Assembly (NCBI GenBank): GCA_016713505.1
Contig: JADJPA010000001.1
Span: forward strand, 2,307,501-2,371,500
From: Candidatus Competibacteraceae bacterium
GTDB lineage: Bacteria; Pseudomonadota; Gammaproteobacteria; Competibacterales; Competibacteraceae
Direction: 5' to 3'
Length of the DNA stretch: 64,000 nt
A model generated the notes under the pieces. That model was not told the origin of the DNA and ran no database searches. It worked only from the letters and a program-made list of their open reading frames with translations. Of this stretch, positions 54,463 to 63,877 are shown piece by piece; position 1 is the stretch's first letter; every line of letters begins with the position of its first letter. Both the position numbers and the translations under genes were made by a program.

Positions 54463-57273
54463 TCAACCACCCGAGCCAGGCTCGTTGAACAGCAGCGCCA
54501 CCGGGAAATGTTTCAGCGCTTCCCGCAACCACAACGCTTCCTCTCCCTGCACCAGTTGTCCGCTCAAGGCATCGCGCCAGCGCAGGCGCGAACCGGCCGG
54601 CGGCAGCACCCTGGTTTCATGCCAGACCGCTTCACCCAGCGGCCACTCGCCATCCTTGACCAGACCGGTCGAAAAACGCGGCGCCACCACCAACGCCCGC
54701 CGCTCGCCCAGCTCGCGCGCGAAGGCCACCACATGCGCCTTGAGACTACCGATGACGGTCAGCTTCTGATAAGCCCCATGCTGGAACAATTCTCGCTCCG
54801 CCTGTCGCGCCTGGAGCGCCCGATAGATCAAAAACAGTTTGATGCGGCCATCTTCGGGCGCCGCCACCAGTTCTTTAAGCAAGCCAGCAAGATTTTCGCT
54901 AGCGTGGCTCTGCAGCGCCTTCAGTAGCGCGCCGCGCCGCTCGAAATCCACCGGGCGCCGGTTATCGGGGTCCACCAAGCTCAAATCCCACAGTTCCGTG
55001 CCTTGATAAAAATCCGGCAGGCCAGGCGTGGTGAGTTTGAGCAGGGTCTGAGCCAGCGAATTGAGGATGCCGTGATGCTGGATCTTGCGCTGAAACGGCA
55101 GGAACGCCTGAAGGAAAGGATTGTCCCTGCCGGGTTCCAACACCCGCTCGGCGAAAGCGAGCAAGGCATTCTCGTATTGGTTGTCCGGCTCCAACCAATG
55201 AGTGTGCACTTTCGCCTCGCGCACGGCCTTGATCAGATAGGCTTTGATCCGCTCGATAAAGGCCGGGTATTCGGCCAGATCGAAGGGATACGCCCCCAGC
55301 AGGGTTTGATAGAACAGGTATTCATCGTCGTTCGCGGGCGCCAGCCGCTCGCCGATTTGCACCTTGTGGGCCAAGTTGATCTCGTGCCAGCGTCGCACGT
55401 GTTCTTCCCACTCGGCCGGCAGTTCCGACAGCACGTTCAGCCGGGCGCGGGAATCCTCACCGCGTTTGGTGTCGTGGGTCGCGCTGGCGTTCATCGCATG
55501 GGGCCAGCAGGCGACCCGATGCTGGTTGAAGGCATGAAACTCGTCGAGGTCGATGCCGAAATGCAGCGGTCCCGCGCCTACTTCATTCAAGGACAGCAGC
55601 CGGTTGTAAACGTAGAACACGGTGTCTTCCACGCCCTTGGCCATCAGGGGACCGGTGAACTGCTGCAAGCGCATGATGAAATGCAGCCACTGATCCTTGC
55701 CCTCGGCCGCCATGTTCTCATCGAACTCCAGCCGTAAAAAGCGTTCGACGAATTCCAATTCGTTGCGGAAATTGGGAAGGTTCAGCCGGGCTTGGGCGAT
55801 CACCCGCCGCATGCAGTCCTGATCGGCCCGGCTGGCGCCGGTTCGGTCGATGTAGGTACGATAGACCGGGAACAGCACCAGAATTTCGACCAGCGCCGCT
55901 TTCAGCCCGTAGAGCGTGAAGTCGCTGGCGTAGCGGTAACGCTCGGAAATGCGCTTGAGCACATGCGCCAGACTGTCGATGTCGCCGGCCAGATGTCGGG
56001 CCACGATCATCCGCTTGCTGCGCTCGATTAGCGTTTCGCAGGCGGTAGCGTCGCCGGTGAAGGCGTGGTACAAGGCGGTAAAGTCTTGCTCGGCGGCCGG
56101 ATCGCAGAACAGACCGTTGCTGATGCCGAGAAAGTCGTAACCGCTGGTACCCTGGCACGGCCAGCTGACCGGCAACTCCTCGTTGTGTTCGAGAATCTTC
56201 TCCACCACCAGATAGACGTAGGGAGCCTGCTCGCGCAGCCGGTTGAGATACTCCGCCGGATCGTAGAGGCCGTCGATGTGATCGATCCGCAACCCGTTGA
56301 TCTTTTCCTCAGCCACCAGCTTCAGAATCAGTTCGTGGGTGGACTCGAAGACCCTAGGGTCCTCGATGCGCAGCGAGATCAAATCGTTGATGGTGAAGAA
56401 GCGCCGATAATTGAGTTCCTCGTTGCCGACCTTCCAGTAAGACAGCCGGAAAAATTGCTCGTCGAGCAGGCTTTCCAGCAGGTCGAAACTCTCTGGCTTA
56501 CCGGCCTCGCCGTTGAAGATGCGGATGTTTTCCTCGATGAACTCGCGCACTTCGGAGCTGCCGTTCCACAGCTCCCACAGCATTTGCTTGATGAAGGAGA
56601 TCTGATCGTAACGCTCCCGTCCCTCCTCGCCGGCAGGGATGTATTTGAGCAGGTAAAGCACGCCCAAAAACTTGACGAAATGCGGGTGGGTGCGTTCGAG
56701 CTGGGCGCGCAGCCGGCCCAAGTCATAGGTCAGCACCCGGTAATAGGATTCGATGCGGATCGGAAACCGGAACTCGTAGTAGTAGACGGCGAGTCCTGCT
56801 TCGTTATAGCGCAATTGCAGTTCGCCGCTTTCCAGACAATCGCCGTAAAACTTGCCGAGAAACGGCGCCAGCACCCGTCCCTTGATCCCTTCGTACAGGT
56901 GGTTCCAGTGGATGTCGAAAAATTCGTGGTAGCGTGAATCCGGGCCGTTTTCCAGCACGTCCACCAGCATCGGGTTCTGGCTGTCGAAGGCCATGTGATT
57001 GGGGACGATATCTTGTACCCAGCCGATCCCCAGTTGTTTTAAATGCTGCGCCAGCAGCTCGAACCGCTCCGCGCCGCCCAATTCGGGGTTGATTGCGCGG
57101 GGGTCCGCCACATCGTAACCGTGCTGGCTGCCACGGCGCGGCGTCAAAATCGGCGAGGCATAAATGTCGGATATCCCCAATTCGGCCAGATAGGGCGCGA
57201 TGCTGGTGGCGGCGTCAAAACCGAAGTCAGGAGTGAATTGCAAACGATAAGTCGCAACGGGAACACGCATCAT
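54463..57273 (-). CDS. treY: Malto-oligosyltrehalose synthase
   Basis: A 936-residue alpha-amylase-family enzyme (GH13) that turns the reducing-end glucose of a maltodextrin into a terminal trehalosyl unit. It begins MMRVPVATYRLQFTPDFGFDAATSIAPYLAELGISDIYASP, with HGYDVADPRAINPELGG, the catalytic-site segments INGLRIDHIDGLYDP and NASATHDTKRGEDSRARLNVLSELP, all signature TreY blocks. The ATG at 57273 follows GGAGG and overlaps the treZ stop by four bases. It is opposite in strand to pssA and leuA. Confidence 0.95.
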   Translation of the reverse strand: MMRVPVATYRLQFTPDFGFDAATSIAPYLAELGISDIYASPILTPRRGSQHGYDVADPRAINPELGGAERFELLAQHLKQLGIGWVQDIVPNHMAFDSQNPMLVDVLENGPDSRYHEFFDIHWNHLYEGIKGRVLAPFLGKFYGDCLESGELQLRYNEAGLAVYYYEFRFPIRIESYYRVLTYDLGRLRAQLERTHPHFVKFLGVLYLLKYIPAGEEGRERYDQISFIKQMLWELWNGSSEVREFIEENIRIFNGEAGKPESFDLLESLLDEQFFRLSYWKVGNEELNYRRFFTINDLISLRIEDPRVFESTHELILKLVAEEKINGLRIDHIDGLYDPAEYLNRLREQAPYVYLVVEKILEHNEELPVSWPCQGTSGYDFLGISNGLFCDPAAEQDFTALYHAFTGDATACETLIERSKRMIVARHLAGDIDSLAHVLKRISERYRYASDFTLYGLKAALVEILVLFPVYRTYIDRTGASRADQDCMRRVIAQARLNLPNFRNELEFVERFLRLEFDENMAAEGKDQWLHFIMRLQQFTGPLMAKGVEDTVFYVYNRLLSLNEVGAGPLHFGIDLDEFHAFNQHRVACWPHAMNASATHDTKRGEDSRARLNVLSELPAEWEEHVRRWHEINLAHKVQIGERLAPANDDEYLFYQTLLGAYPFDLAEYPAFIERIKAYLIKAVREAKVHTHWLEPDNQYENALLAFAERVLEPGRDNPFLQAFLPFQRKIQHHGILNSLAQTLLKLTTPGLPDFYQGTELWDLSLVDPDNRRPVDFERRGALLKALQSHASENLAGLLKELVAAPEDGRIKLFLIYRALQARQAERELFQHGAYQKLTVIGSLKAHVVAFARELGERRALVVAPRFSTGLVKDGEWPLGEAVWHETRVLPPAGSRLRWRDALSGQLVQGEEALWLREALKHFPVALLFNEPGSGG

Positions 57274-59135
57274 GGGAGAGCCTCCGAGTGCGGCGATCCA
57301 GCGAAAAGATCGGCGGCATAGACCGCCACAGCGTAGGGAGGCAACACCAACGGGTGCTCGGTTTCGGCGAGGGTCGCCGGTAGCTCGGACCCCGCGCCGC
57401 CCCAGGCGAGATCGGCGGCATCGAGCTGGCGCCGCCACGGTCCCGCGCCGGGAACCACCGTGACGGTCGCTGGCCGGTCGGAAAAATTGAGCCAAGCGCT
57501 GATCCGGCTCGTATCGCACCAGCGCTTTAACTCCAGCACCGTCGGGGCGAGCACCGCAACGGCCAAACTAGCGTTGTCCAGCCGGGCCAGCGCCGGCGTT
57601 TCCCGGCGCAAGCGCAACAGCTCGCGATAGAAAGCGCGCAACTGGCCGTGTCGGCCGGTTTTACCCAGCTCCCATTGCAGCTTGGAGGCGGCGAAGGTCG
57701 TGACGGCTTGCGGGTCCGGCGCTTCGCCCCCGGCGCCAAACTCCAGGAAATCCTCGCGCCGCCCCTGCCGCACCCCCTCGATCAAGGCCGGATCGCCGTG
57801 GCTGATGAAATAAAGAAACGGTCGGGGTTCGCCGTATTCCTCGCCCATGAACAGCAAGGGCAGATAAGGCGACAGCAGCACCGCGGCGGCCGCCAGCTTC
57901 AAGGCCGGAAACGGCAACAGGGCAGAAAACCGCTCGCCCAGCGGCCGGTTGCCGACTTGATCGTGATTCTGGCCGAACGCGACGAACCGCCAGGCCGGAC
58001 AATCACGCGCATCGTCACCGTGCCAGCGCCGGCGGTGCGGAGAATAGTGCCAGGCGTAAACAAAGGGGTGCCGGTAAGCTTGCGCCAATTGGTCGATGGT
58101 GCCGAAATCCGCGTAATAGCCATGCCGCTCGCCGGTCAACACCGTATGCAAGGCGTGATGGAAGTCATCGCTCCATTGGGCGTCGAGGCCGTAACCGCCG
58201 ACCTGAGGCGGGCGGATCAAGCGCGGGTCGTTCAGATCGCTTTCGGCGATCAGATGACAGAACCGGCCCAGCCGCCGTCCGCAATCGGCGGCGACAACGG
58301 CCAGTTCCGCCAAAATATGCCGCGCCCCAAAATCGTAAATGGCATGGACCGCATCCAGCCGCAAGGCGTCGCAGTGACAGGTCTCCAACCAATAGCGGAC
58401 GTTTTGAACCACGTAATCGCGCACGCCGGCGCTGTAAGGGCCATCGTAATTGATGGCATCGCCCCACGGCGTGCGGTACTGGTCGGTAAAATAGGTTCCC
58501 AAGCCCCACAGATAATTCCCTTCGGGGCCGAGATGGTTGTAGACCACATCCAGGATCACCGCCAAGCCTTGACCATGGCAGGCATCCACCAGCCGTTTCA
58601 AGCCGTTCACGCCTCCGTAAGACGCCTGCACGGCGTAGGGATAAACCCCGTCATAACCCCAGTTGCGGTCGCCGGGAAATTGCGCCACCGGCATCAGCGC
58701 CAGCGCGGTGACGCCCAATTCGCGCAGTTCCGGCAAACGGGGAATGATGGCGGCAAACGTGCCTTCGGGGGTGAAGGCGCCGACATGCAATTCGTAGATG
58801 ACCCACCGTTCCAGCGGCGGCGGTCGCCAGTTGCCATCGCTCCAGCTGAAAGCTTGATCCACCACTTGCGAGGGGCCGTGCACGCCATCGGGCTGATGAT
58901 ACGAGGCCGGATCGGGGCGGTCGATTGCCCCGTCCCAGCGATAGCAATACAGCGCGCCGGGGTCGATGCCGGTCACGGTGGTCCGCCAATAACCCCAGGT
59001 GTCGCGGGCCATGGGAATCAGGCGGTCCTGGGGTGCAACCAGATGCAGCGCCACTTGTTTCAGCAACGGAGCCCAAAGCGTGAAGGCGCATTGACGGTTG
59101 CCGAGATAATGGGATCCTGGCGTGAGGTCATTCAT
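57270..59135 (-). CDS. treZ: Malto-oligosyltrehalose trehalohydrolase
   Basis: A 621-residue GH13 enzyme releasing trehalose from the TreY product. It has an N-terminal beta-sandwich (residues 1-100, FTLWAPLLKQVALHLVAPQD), then GYDGVYPYAVQASYGG, DVVYNHLGPEGNY, the catalytic aspartate in DALRLDAVHAIYDF, glutamate in HLIAESDLNDPR and the NHDQVGNRPLGERF loop. Start ATG 59135. With treY it forms a two-gene unit making trehalose from glycogen or maltodextrin, an osmoprotectant. The debranching TreX gene is not beside it. Confidence 0.94.
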   Translation of the reverse strand: MNDLTPGSHYLGNRQCAFTLWAPLLKQVALHLVAPQDRLIPMARDTWGYWRTTVTGIDPGALYCYRWDGAIDRPDPASYHQPDGVHGPSQVVDQAFSWSDGNWRPPPLERWVIYELHVGAFTPEGTFAAIIPRLPELRELGVTALALMPVAQFPGDRNWGYDGVYPYAVQASYGGVNGLKRLVDACHGQGLAVILDVVYNHLGPEGNYLWGLGTYFTDQYRTPWGDAINYDGPYSAGVRDYVVQNVRYWLETCHCDALRLDAVHAIYDFGARHILAELAVVAADCGRRLGRFCHLIAESDLNDPRLIRPPQVGGYGLDAQWSDDFHHALHTVLTGERHGYYADFGTIDQLAQAYRHPFVYAWHYSPHRRRWHGDDARDCPAWRFVAFGQNHDQVGNRPLGERFSALLPFPALKLAAAAVLLSPYLPLLFMGEEYGEPRPFLYFISHGDPALIEGVRQGRREDFLEFGAGGEAPDPQAVTTFAASKLQWELGKTGRHGQLRAFYRELLRLRRETPALARLDNASLAVAVLAPTVLELKRWCDTSRISAWLNFSDRPATVTVVPGAGPWRRQLDAADLAWGGAGSELPATLAETEHPLVLPPYAVAVYAADLFAGSPHSEALP

Positions 59136-59773
59136 AAGCTTGCTGCCTTCCGTGTCGGAATAGCATGGCCAGCGACCGCGCGGCCATGCACCACGCCCAC
59201 ACATGAGTTTTAAAAGCGATCGAACTCGGCGTTCGTTTGAAAAATCGGCAGCGCCCGGCTCAATGCCGGCGCGGTTGAATCGGCGCGGTTCTGGTGATTG
59301 CGCCGCAAACAGCGGAACCGAGCGGCACGCGCTCGGTCTGCCCTACTTTAGGTTGCAGAAAATCGAGCAAAATGCAGAATTCCATGCGGTTCTGTCGCGC
59401 GCGGCGCACGGTGGCGAAACAATCTCCGCTGCCCTGCCCGCAGTATCAATCCAACGGGCTGTCGCAGTCCTTTACTCGGCCGTCTCGAACGTGTTGATGG
59501 CGCAAATCAGTCCGGTCGAAAGCTGAAGTTTTTTAACGGTTTAGGCCAGAACATAGTAAAATTATAACATTTATAACGGTTTACTGAAACCCATTCGTTC
59601 GACTCCCGGCGTTACAACCCCGATTTAACGGGATGTGACGCCCGTTCAGCCACCGTGACCCCAGCAAGATTCGGCTGACAAAGCCTGCAAAATCGCCATA
59701 ATCGCCACCATCGATCACTGTGATCCACCACCCCATCCGGCACGGTGGGAGAACCCCACCTGGAGAGCGCCAC
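59136..59773. other. Divergent treZ / leuA intergenic region
   Basis: About 640 bases without a convincing gene. The left two thirds are GC-rich with no feature I can support. The right third, 59520-59590, is strongly AT-rich and holds the likely leuA promoter and repeated operator-like sequence. A GGTGGG/CCCACC hairpin (59744-59760) ends just before the leuA ribosome-binding site. Confidence 0.5.
59535..59583 (+). promoter_or_regulatory. Possible leuA promoter with two direct repeats
   Basis: TTTAGG (59540-59545), a 17-base spacer and TATAAC (59563-59568) form a weak promoter. The nonamer AACGGTTTA occurs at 59535-59543, overlapping the -35, and again at 59575-59583, at the predicted start; the two are 40 bases apart, about four helical turns, as expected for a regulator that binds as a pair. 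Confidence 0.35.
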
Positions 59774-61309
59774 ATGAACCAACTGATCATTTTCGACACC
59801 ACGCTGCGCGACGGTGAACAAAGCCCCGGCGCGTCCATGACCAAGGAAGAAAAAGTCCGCATCGCCAAGATGTTGGAGCGGATGCGGGTGGATGTGATCG
59901 AAGCCGGCTTCCCCGTCGCCAGCCCCGGCGATTTCGAGGCGGTGCGGGCGGTGGCGCGAGCGGTCAAGGACAGCGTGGTCTGCGGGCTGGCCCGCGCCGC
60001 CGACGCCGACATCGACCGGGCCGGCGAAGCCTTGAAGGACGCGGCGGCCTGCCGGGTTCACACCTTCATCGCCACCTCGCCGGTCCACATGAAGATGAAA
60101 TTGCGGATGGAGCCGGATCAGGTGGTGGAACGAGCGGTCGAGGCGGTGCGCCGCGCCCGGCGCTGGACCGACGACGTGGAATTCTCCGCCGAGGACGCCG
60201 GCCGTTCCGAACTGGATTTTTTGTGCCGGATCGTCGAGGCCGCCATCGATGCCGGGGCGCGTACCATCAACATCCCCGACACGGTCGGCTATAACGTCCC
60301 CGAGCAGTTCGCCCACACCATCCGCAGTTTGCTCGAACGGGTGCCGAACGCCGACAAGGCCATCTTTTCGGTGCATTGCCACAACGACCTGGGTCTGGCG
60401 GTCGCCAATTCGCTGGCGGCGGTGCGGGCCGGCGCGCGGCAAGTGGAATGCACTATCAACGGCCTCGGCGAACGGGCCGGCAACGCTTCCCTGGAGGAAA
60501 TCGTGATGGCGGTGCGCACCCGCCGCGACGTGTTCCAGCTTGAAACCGGCCTCGACACCACCCAGATCGTGCCGGCCTCCCGCTTGGTCGCCAATATCAC
60601 CGGCTTCCCGGTGCAGCCCAATAAGGCCATCGTCGGGGCCAACGCCTTCGCCCATGAATCCGGCATCCATCAAGACGGGGTGCTCAAGCATCGCGAAACT
60701 TACGAGATCATGCGGGCCGAGGACGTGGGTTGGTCCACCAACCGCATGGTGCTCGGCAAGCATTCCGGCCGTAACGCTTTCCGCACCCGCTTGGAAGAAT
60801 TGGGTGCCAGCTTCGCTTCCGAGGAAGACCTGAACGCCGCCTTCGCCCGCTTCAAGGAGCTGGCCGATAAGAAACACGAGATTTACGACGAGGACTTGCA
60901 GGCGCTGGTCACCGACACCAACCTGACGGCGGAAAACGAACGGGCGCAACTGCGCTACCTGCGGGTGTGTTCGGAAACCGGCGAAACCCCGTCCGCTCAG
61001 GTCACGCTGACGGTGGACGGCGAAGAGCGCAACGCCACCGCCGAGGGCGGCGGGCCGGTGGATGCCGCGTTCAAGGCCATCGAAAGCATTCTGAAAACCG
61101 ACACCGACCTGCTGCTGTATTCGGTCAACAACATCACCAGCGGCACTGATGCCCAAGGCGAAGTCACGGTGCGAGTGGCTCAGGGCGGGCGCATCTTCAA
61201 CGGCCAGGGCGCGGATACCGATATCGTGATCGCCTCGGCCAAGGCTTATATCAACGCGCTGAACAAGGTGCTGCAACCGAGCGAGCGGGCGCACCCGCAA
61301 TTGCTGTAA
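59774..61309 (+). CDS. leuA: 2-isopropylmalate synthase
   Basis: A 511-residue first enzyme of leucine synthesis, condensing acetyl-CoA and 2-oxoisovalerate. The catalytic barrel has FDTTLRDGEQSPGASMT, VHCHNDLGLAVANSLAAVRAGARQVECTINGLGERAGN (metal-binding His-x-His) and GANAFAHESGIHQDG. The C-terminal part, from about residue 390, is the leucine-binding regulatory domain. The ATG at 59774 follows CTGGAGAG. A GTG 18 codons upstream is possible but not conserved. Confidence 0.96.
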   Translation: MNQLIIFDTTLRDGEQSPGASMTKEEKVRIAKMLERMRVDVIEAGFPVASPGDFEAVRAVARAVKDSVVCGLARAADADIDRAGEALKDAAACRVHTFIATSPVHMKMKLRMEPDQVVERAVEAVRRARRWTDDVEFSAEDAGRSELDFLCRIVEAAIDAGARTINIPDTVGYNVPEQFAHTIRSLLERVPNADKAIFSVHCHNDLGLAVANSLAAVRAGARQVECTINGLGERAGNASLEEIVMAVRTRRDVFQLETGLDTTQIVPASRLVANITGFPVQPNKAIVGANAFAHESGIHQDGVLKHRETYEIMRAEDVGWSTNRMVLGKHSGRNAFRTRLEELGASFASEEDLNAAFARFKELADKKHEIYDEDLQALVTDTNLTAENERAQLRYLRVCSETGETPSAQVTLTVDGEERNATAEGGGPVDAAFKAIESILKTDTDLLLYSVNNITSGTDAQGEVTVRVAQGGRIFNGQGADTDIVIASAKAYINALNKVLQPSERAHPQLL

Positions 61310-61318
61310 CCGTCGGGT

Positions 61319-62176
61319 ATGGACGAGGAGCTGCGCCGCCGTTACCTGGATGCGTTGGGGATTCCGCTCTGGCTGCCACGCCAGCCTTTGGCGAAACAGC
61401 AGGCGCCGTCCGGCGCGGCGGTCGATCCGCCGCCCGCCGTGGAGGCCGATCGGGCGACTGATAGCGAGCCAGTTACTGATGAATCATTAGCCGACGATGA
61501 TGAGAGGGCGCTGATGGACGATGATTGGGGACTGTCGAGCGAGGCTGGTGCTGGGGAGAGGGCGGCTACTCCGCCGGCTGACGAGAGCCGGGAAGCGCGG
61601 ATCGCGCATTTGGAGTGGAGCGATTTGCAAGCAACAGTCCGACAGTGCACCGCTTGCGGTTTGTGCCATTCCCGCACCCAGACCGTGTTCGGCGTCGGCG
61701 ACCGTCAGGCCGAATGGCTGGTGATCGGCGAGGCGCCCGGCGCTGACGAAGACCGGCAGGGCGAACCCTTCGTCGGTCGGGCTGGCAAGTTGTTGAATCC
61801 CATGTTGCAAGCCATCGGCTTACAACGCGAACAGGTCTTTATTACTAACATCCTCAAATGCCGCCCGCCGGAAAACCGCGACCCGACGCCCGCTGAAGCA
61901 GCCAGCTGTCGCCCGTTTCTGGAACGGCAGCTCGCCTTGATCCAGCCGCGGATCATTCTGGCGGTCGGTCGCATCGCCGCCCAAAACTTGCTGAATACTG
62001 ACGTGCCCATCGGCAAATTACGCAGCCGAATCCACCATGTCGGGCCGGAGCAGCTCCCGCTCGTGGTCACCTACCATCCCGCTTATCTTCTGCGCTCGCC
62101 GCGCGAGAAGCGCAAAGCCTGGGATGATTTGCGCTTGGCGCGACGCGCCCTGAGCCTCCCTCTTAAAGCGACTTAA
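61319..62176 (+). CDS. Uracil-DNA glycosylase, family 4
   Basis: A 285-residue base-excision enzyme. The first 95 residues are an acidic, low-complexity extension (LADDDERALMDDD). The core has CTACGLC and LKCRPPENRDP...SC, giving the four cysteines of the 4Fe-4S cluster, plus motif GEAPGADEDRQGEPFVGRAG and the VTYHPAYLLR end motif. It removes uracil from DNA. Family 4 is the thermophile-type UDG also found in many proteobacteria. It starts nine bases after leuA and may share its transcript. Confidence 0.92.
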   Translation: MDEELRRRYLDALGIPLWLPRQPLAKQQAPSGAAVDPPPAVEADRATDSEPVTDESLADDDERALMDDDWGLSSEAGAGERAATPPADESREARIAHLEWSDLQATVRQCTACGLCHSRTQTVFGVGDRQAEWLVIGEAPGADEDRQGEPFVGRAGKLLNPMLQAIGLQREQVFITNILKCRPPENRDPTPAEAASCRPFLERQLALIQPRIILAVGRIAAQNLLNTDVPIGKLRSRIHHVGPEQLPLVVTYHPAYLLRSPREKRKAWDDLRLARRALSLPLKAT

Positions 62177-62187
62177 AAGGACTTTTC

Positions 62188-62655
62188 ATGAGCGCCTTGC
62201 GGGAACCCTGCGTCGGTCGGTTTCGGCAGATGCTCCCTATCGACTTGAAGGAAATCCTGTCGATCGAGCGGCGTGCTTACGAATTCGCCTGGACCGAAGG
62301 CATTTTCCGGGATTGCCTTCGGGTCGGTTATCAATGCCGGGTTCTGGAAACCCCGCACAGCTTCATTCAAGCTTATGGAGTGATGTCGGTGGCGGTCGGC
62401 GAGGCGCACATCCTCAACCTCTGCGTGCGACCGGAATTGCAGGGACGTGGCTTGTCGCGCCAATTGTTGGACCATCTGCTGGAGCTGGCTATCTCCCTGC
62501 AAGCGCAAACGGTATTTTTGGAAGTGCGCCTTTCCAACCAGCGCGCTCTGCGGCTTTACGCCAGCGTCGGCTTTTGCGAGGTCGGCTTGCGGCGCGGCTA
62601 CTACCCCGCCAGCAAGGGTAGAGAAGACGGTTGGGTGCTGGCCAAGGAGCTTTAA
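62188..62655 (+). CDS. rimI: Ribosomal-protein S18 alanine N-acetyltransferase, RimI-like
   Basis: A 155-residue GNAT acetyltransferase with LNLCVRPELQGRGLSRQLLDHLLELA (CoA-binding Q/R-x-x-G-x-G/A) and LEVRLSNQRALRLYASVGFCEVGLRRGYYPA, the C-terminal segment typical of RimI. RimI acetylates the N-terminus of S18. It begins 11 bases after the UDG gene. tsaB, which is often beside rimI, is not here. Confidence 0.85.
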   Translation: MSALREPCVGRFRQMLPIDLKEILSIERRAYEFAWTEGIFRDCLRVGYQCRVLETPHSFIQAYGVMSVAVGEAHILNLCVRPELQGRGLSRQLLDHLLELAISLQAQTVFLEVRLSNQRALRLYASVGFCEVGLRRGYYPASKGREDGWVLAKEL

Positions 62656-62670
62656 GCGGCGCGATTGTGC

Positions 62671-62699
62671 TTGCTCCACTTATGCAGTTGGCATATAGT
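62671..62699 (+). promoter_or_regulatory. Promoter of the cold-shock gene
   Basis: TTGCTC (62671-62676), a 17-base spacer (62677-62693) and TATAGT (62694-62699) form a good sigma-70 promoter just after rimI. The start near 62706 gives a leader of about 160 bases, as is typical of cold-shock mRNAs whose long 5' leaders fold differently in the cold. The leader itself shows no gene. Confidence 0.55.
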
Positions 62700-62865
62700 G
62701 CCAAGGTGTATGATTTCCAGGCTGGTGAATCTGTTCGTTCTCTGTGGTCACCCTTTTTCAAGTTGATACTGAGTCCGTCATTTTCCCTGACTTGATTCTG
62801 CTACGGCTTCCTGGGCTTAGGCCCCTATCGTTTTCAATTTTTTGTTTTCAGGAAACACCGAATTT

Positions 62866-63078
62866 ATGGTCACTGGTACCGTCAAGTGGTTTAACGAATC
62901 GAAAGGCTTCGGCTTCATCACGCCCGACAACGGCGGAGAAGACCTGTTCGCGCACTTTTCAGCCATTCAGGCGCGCGGTTTCAAGACGCTGAAGGAAAAT
63001 CAAAAAGTTTCCTTTGATGTGACGACCGGCCCCAAAGGCAAGCAAGCAACCAACATCCGCCCGTTGGATCAAAGCTGA
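62866..63078 (+). CDS. CspA-family cold-shock protein
   Basis: A 70-residue OB-fold RNA chaperone starting MVTGTVKWFNESKGFGFI, with RNP1 (KGFGFI) and RNP2 (DLFAHF) intact. It melts RNA secondary structure, chiefly after cold shift. The ATG at 62866 gives the family start; eight upstream codons in frame are not conserved. It stands as a single gene between its own promoter and terminator. Confidence 0.95.
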   Translation: MVTGTVKWFNESKGFGFITPDNGGEDLFAHFSAIQARGFKTLKENQKVSFDVTTGPKGKQATNIRPLDQS

Positions 63079-63101
63079 GCCTCAGCCCGCCTTTGCTCCA
63101 G

Positions 63102-63126
63102 AAAGCCCGGCTTCACGGGCTTTTTT
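63102..63126 (+). terminator. Intrinsic terminator of the cold-shock gene
   Basis: AAAGCCCG (63102-63109) pairs with CGGGCTTT (63116-63123) around a 6-base loop, followed by T to 63126. Confidence 0.75.
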
Positions 63127-63148
63127 GTTGCCTGCTGGCTTCATCCGG

Positions 63149-63856
63149 CTACTGGCGACGACCCCGTGCAGAGTTCGGAAAAAGATCGCCAAAGTCGGGT
63201 AGAACCGACACGTCGAGCGCGCGCGCGGCCTGCTCGAACCTGGCGTCATGGGGGACCACTCCGAGCAGTGGCGCGGCGAGGCGATGTTCCAGGCTTTCAA
63301 GATTCGCCGCAAAACGCTCCATGGCGGGATCGATGCGATTGGCGACCCAACCGGCCACACGCAAGCTCCGGCCCGCAATGGCCTCCATCGTCAGCAGTGC
63401 ATGATTGAGGCAGCCGAGTCGCATCCCGACCACCAACACCACCGGCAAAGCCAACCGTTGGGCCAAATCCGCCGTGTCATACCGCTCGTCGAGCGGTACC
63501 CGAAACCCGCCAACCCCCTCTACCCAAACCACGTCGGCCAACTGACGCAACCGCTCGAAGGCTCGAACAATCGGCGCGAGCTCGATGGGTCGGCCGGCTT
63601 CGCGGGCGGCGATGTGGGGGGCGATGGCGGGAGTGTAGAGAAAGGGATTGATCCATTCCAGCGGCGCCGAAACCGAACTGGCGGCCATCAGCCGCGTCAC
63701 ATCGTCGTTTGCGCCATCGGCTCCGACGCCCGCCGCAATCGGTTTCATGCCGATCGCCGTCAAACCCCGCTGCCGCGTGGCGCGCAGCAAGGCGCAGGTG
63801 ACATGGGTTTTGCCGACCCCGGTGTCGGTGCCGGCGACGAAGAAGGCGTGCGGCAT
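63149..63856 (-). CDS. bioD: Dethiobiotin synthetase
   Basis: A 235-residue ATP-dependent carboxylase making dethiobiotin. Walker A is GTDTGVGKTHVTCALL at residues 9-24, with the substrate lysine in GMKPIAAG and the VWVEGVGGFRVPL loop. It follows the bioC end by 21 bases on the minus strand (bioC ends at 63878, bioD starts at 63856). Biotin is used by acetyl-CoA carboxylase. Confidence 0.94.
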   Translation of the reverse strand: MPHAFFVAGTDTGVGKTHVTCALLRATRQRGLTAIGMKPIAAGVGADGANDDVTRLMAASSVSAPLEWINPFLYTPAIAPHIAAREAGRPIELAPIVRAFERLRQLADVVWVEGVGGFRVPLDERYDTADLAQRLALPVVLVVGMRLGCLNHALLTMEAIAGRSLRVAGWVANRIDPAMERFAANLESLEHRLAAPLLGVVPHDARFEQAARALDVSVLPDFGDLFPNSARGRRQ

Positions 63857-63877
63857 GGTTCAGCGTCCGAGAGATCG

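Noticed and set aside
57648..59213. 521-codon frame opposite treZ
   Set aside because: Antisense shadow of treZ; composition typical of reversed high-GC coding sequence.
59720..59773. Leucine leader peptide ahead of leuA
   Set aside because: The in-frame upstream codons read H, P, R and G, with no run of leucines, so attenuation is not supported.
59612..61300. 562-codon frame opposite leuA
   Set aside because: Antisense shadow of leuA with no recognisable domain.
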